DNA of 64,000 nt from Phytophthora colocasiae (Eukaryota > Oomycota > Peronosporomycetes > Peronosporales > Peronosporaceae): positions 682,001 to 746,000 of the forward strand of contig JAGKQI010000081.1 of NCBI GenBank assembly GCA_018806915.1, read 5' to 3'. Below the pieces are notes generated by a model, which saw only the letters and a program-made list of their open reading frames with translations, was not told the DNA's origin and made no database searches. This document shows positions 62,982 to 64,000 of the stretch, in pieces. Numbering within the stretch: position 1 is the first letter of the stretch; each line of letters starts with the position of its first letter. The translations under genes were made by a program, and so were the position numbers.

Positions 62982-64000
62982 TTAGTTCGACTTCATCCAG
63001 AGGGAATAAGGTTCCTCCAACTCCTTCTCGTACTCTTCCTTCTCTTCGTCGATGGGCGACTCGGCTCCATCTTCCAGGGCGTCCAATTCTTCAGCTGTGA
63101 AGAGTTTAGTAGTGGGGCGCCCTTCCACGGCCGGTGTCTCTTCGGGCGGCGGTTCGGGTTCGATCACCGCAGGCGTTACACTGCGACCGTTAGTTGAGCC
63201 CTCCGACTCGGGAACGGTTCCAACCGTTCCGCCAACAGCGTTCTCTTTTTCTGGCAGGTCTATTCCAGCCAGTCTGCCAGCGTCCTTCGTAGAGATAGCT
63301 TCTTCCTTGAGCCTCACCGCGTCATCGCCTTCACCGGGATCGGGAGGCGGCCTTTCTTGCTCTTCCGTCGCTTCTTCTCTTCGGGAGTCTTCATCCTCGG
63401 AAGCGTTCTCCGTTCCCTTTTTACCCGAATCCATGAACTGCACGTGCACTACTTCACGCTTCCCCTTAGGTTTGTAGGGTGGCCACTGGAACAACACCCG
63501 TACCGCACTCACATCACTCTCGAACCGTTCCTCCAAAGCTCTTATAACCTCTGGCTTCAGGGACCCCCGTTCGATTTCTGAGGGGTACGGTTCCTCTGTT
63601 CCACCGTTCCCACTTTCCTCAATTTCAGTCGTTGACCGTTCTCCGCGCTCTTCTTTCCGTTCTTCATCGTTCATAGTTTCTTCCCCATGCGGCTCCCTAT
63701 CTTCCGAGCAAACACTGCTCGCCACCCTAGCTGACGCCGTCACCTCGACAGACTGTCCCTCTTCCAGGCTGGCCATCTCCTTGTAGTCGGCATAGTAATC
63801 GCAAAAATAGTCCTCTTCTTCAGTGGTAGCCTCTGCTACTCGACTCTCCAATGGTAATAACGCTTCCGCCATCATGTTTTCCTCTTCCCGCGTATTCCCC
63901 ACGCGATAATCGTAGACAAATTCCCTCCTTGGAACACTCTCACTTTCAACTCCAGACGAGCTCTCGCGCTCGTCCTCCTCAGCGGAACGCTCCGTCCCGT
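62982..64000 (-). CDS. Gypsy-2 acidic ORF upstream of pol, open at the right edge
   Basis: The frame is open from 64000 down to the stop at 62982, so the start lies outside. It is extremely acidic (runs of Glu/Asp, EEEDYFCDYYADYKEM, DEEKEEYEKELEEPY). One segment may be folded (VIRALEERFESDVSAVRVLFQ, WPPYKPKGKREVVHVQFMD). It stands in the gag position but shows no capsid motif or CCHC knuckle in the visible part. GTVP repeats reflect the GGAACGGTTCC word. Confidence 0.6.
   Translation of the reverse strand, partial: GTERSAEEDERESSSGVESESVPRREFVYDYRVGNTREEENMMAEALLPLESRVAEATTEEEDYFCDYYADYKEMASLEEGQSVEVTASARVASSVCSEDREPHGEETMNDEERKEERGERSTTEIEESGNGGTEEPYPSEIERGSLKPEVIRALEERFESDVSAVRVLFQWPPYKPKGKREVVHVQFMDSGKKGTENASEDEDSRREEATEEQERPPPDPGEGDDAVRLKEEAISTKDAGRLAGIDLPEKENAVGGTVGTVPESEGSTNGRSVTPAVIEPEPPPEETPAVEGRPTTKLFTAEELDALEDGAESPIDEEKEEYEKELEEPYSLWMKSN

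Larger units (their letters stand above)
53640..64000 (-). mobile_element. Gypsy-2: LTR retrotransposon with antisense and env-position ORFs, cut by the right edge
   Basis: Minus strand: an acidic ORF (gag position), an intact pol, then a plus-strand ORF, a minus-strand membrane-protein ORF and the 3' LTR. All parts share an extreme excess of AGCGTTC/GAACGCT and ACCGTTCC words on both strands, which ties them to one element. The 5' LTR and gag start lie beyond 64000. The intact pol suggests a recent or active copy. Confidence 0.8.

Overview
This window looks like oomycete nuclear DNA, most likely Phytophthora. It carries an intronless actin gene behind an oomycete-type initiator, secreted proteins with RXLR and EER motifs, introns of 55 to 90 bases, a plant-pathogen style MATE transporter array, and a dense mixture of Gypsy, Copia, piggyBac, Harbinger, Mutator-like, LINE and MITE sequence. 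Everything here was read by eye; no database search was run.

Layout. 1-2105: an edge fragment of a membrane protein and a decayed Mutator-like piece. 2106-15133: a complete-length Gypsy element (Gypsy-1) with near-identical LTRs, an extra ORF, gag, a broken pol with two RNase H domains and a chromodomain, and, between pol and the 3' LTR, coding sequence on the opposite strand. 15134-22374: a broken piggyBac transposase followed by Harbinger, LTR-like, Mutator-like and pogo-like remnants. TTAA-flanked matching inverted ends at 1858 and 22374 suggest that one piggyBac element was split by all these insertions. 22702-42017: a host gene neighbourhood with four MATE transporter copies (two broken), three RXLR effector loci (two broken), actin and a damaged tRNA-Leu. 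A Copia element (26166-31769, target duplication AGTAC) sits inside it and itself carries a TA-flanked MITE. 42475-45407: pseudogenes (small GTPase, LINE, unknown). 45639-53603: three apparently intact host genes on the minus strand (bZIP, four-exon LRR/coiled-coil protein, SWI3-like chromatin protein), with two copies of one MITE, a second MITE family and a 57-base palindrome. 53640-64000: most of a second Gypsy element (Gypsy-2), minus strand, with an intact 1755-codon pol, a plus-strand ORF facing pol tail to tail, and a multi-pass membrane protein in the env position.

The most unusual signals are shared by the two Gypsy elements. Both have long accessory ORFs antisense to pol, placed between pol and the 3' LTR. 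Each is also saturated, on both strands and in coding and non-coding parts, with its own short word: GATC in Gypsy-1, and AGCGTTC/ACCGTTCC in Gypsy-2. This looks like a lineage-specific dispersed site, or a mutational signature, that ordinary codon use does not explain.

The intact host genes are ordinary cell functions (actin, export, transcription, chromatin). The effectors and transporters show gene birth and death: full-length copies stand beside frameshifted ones.
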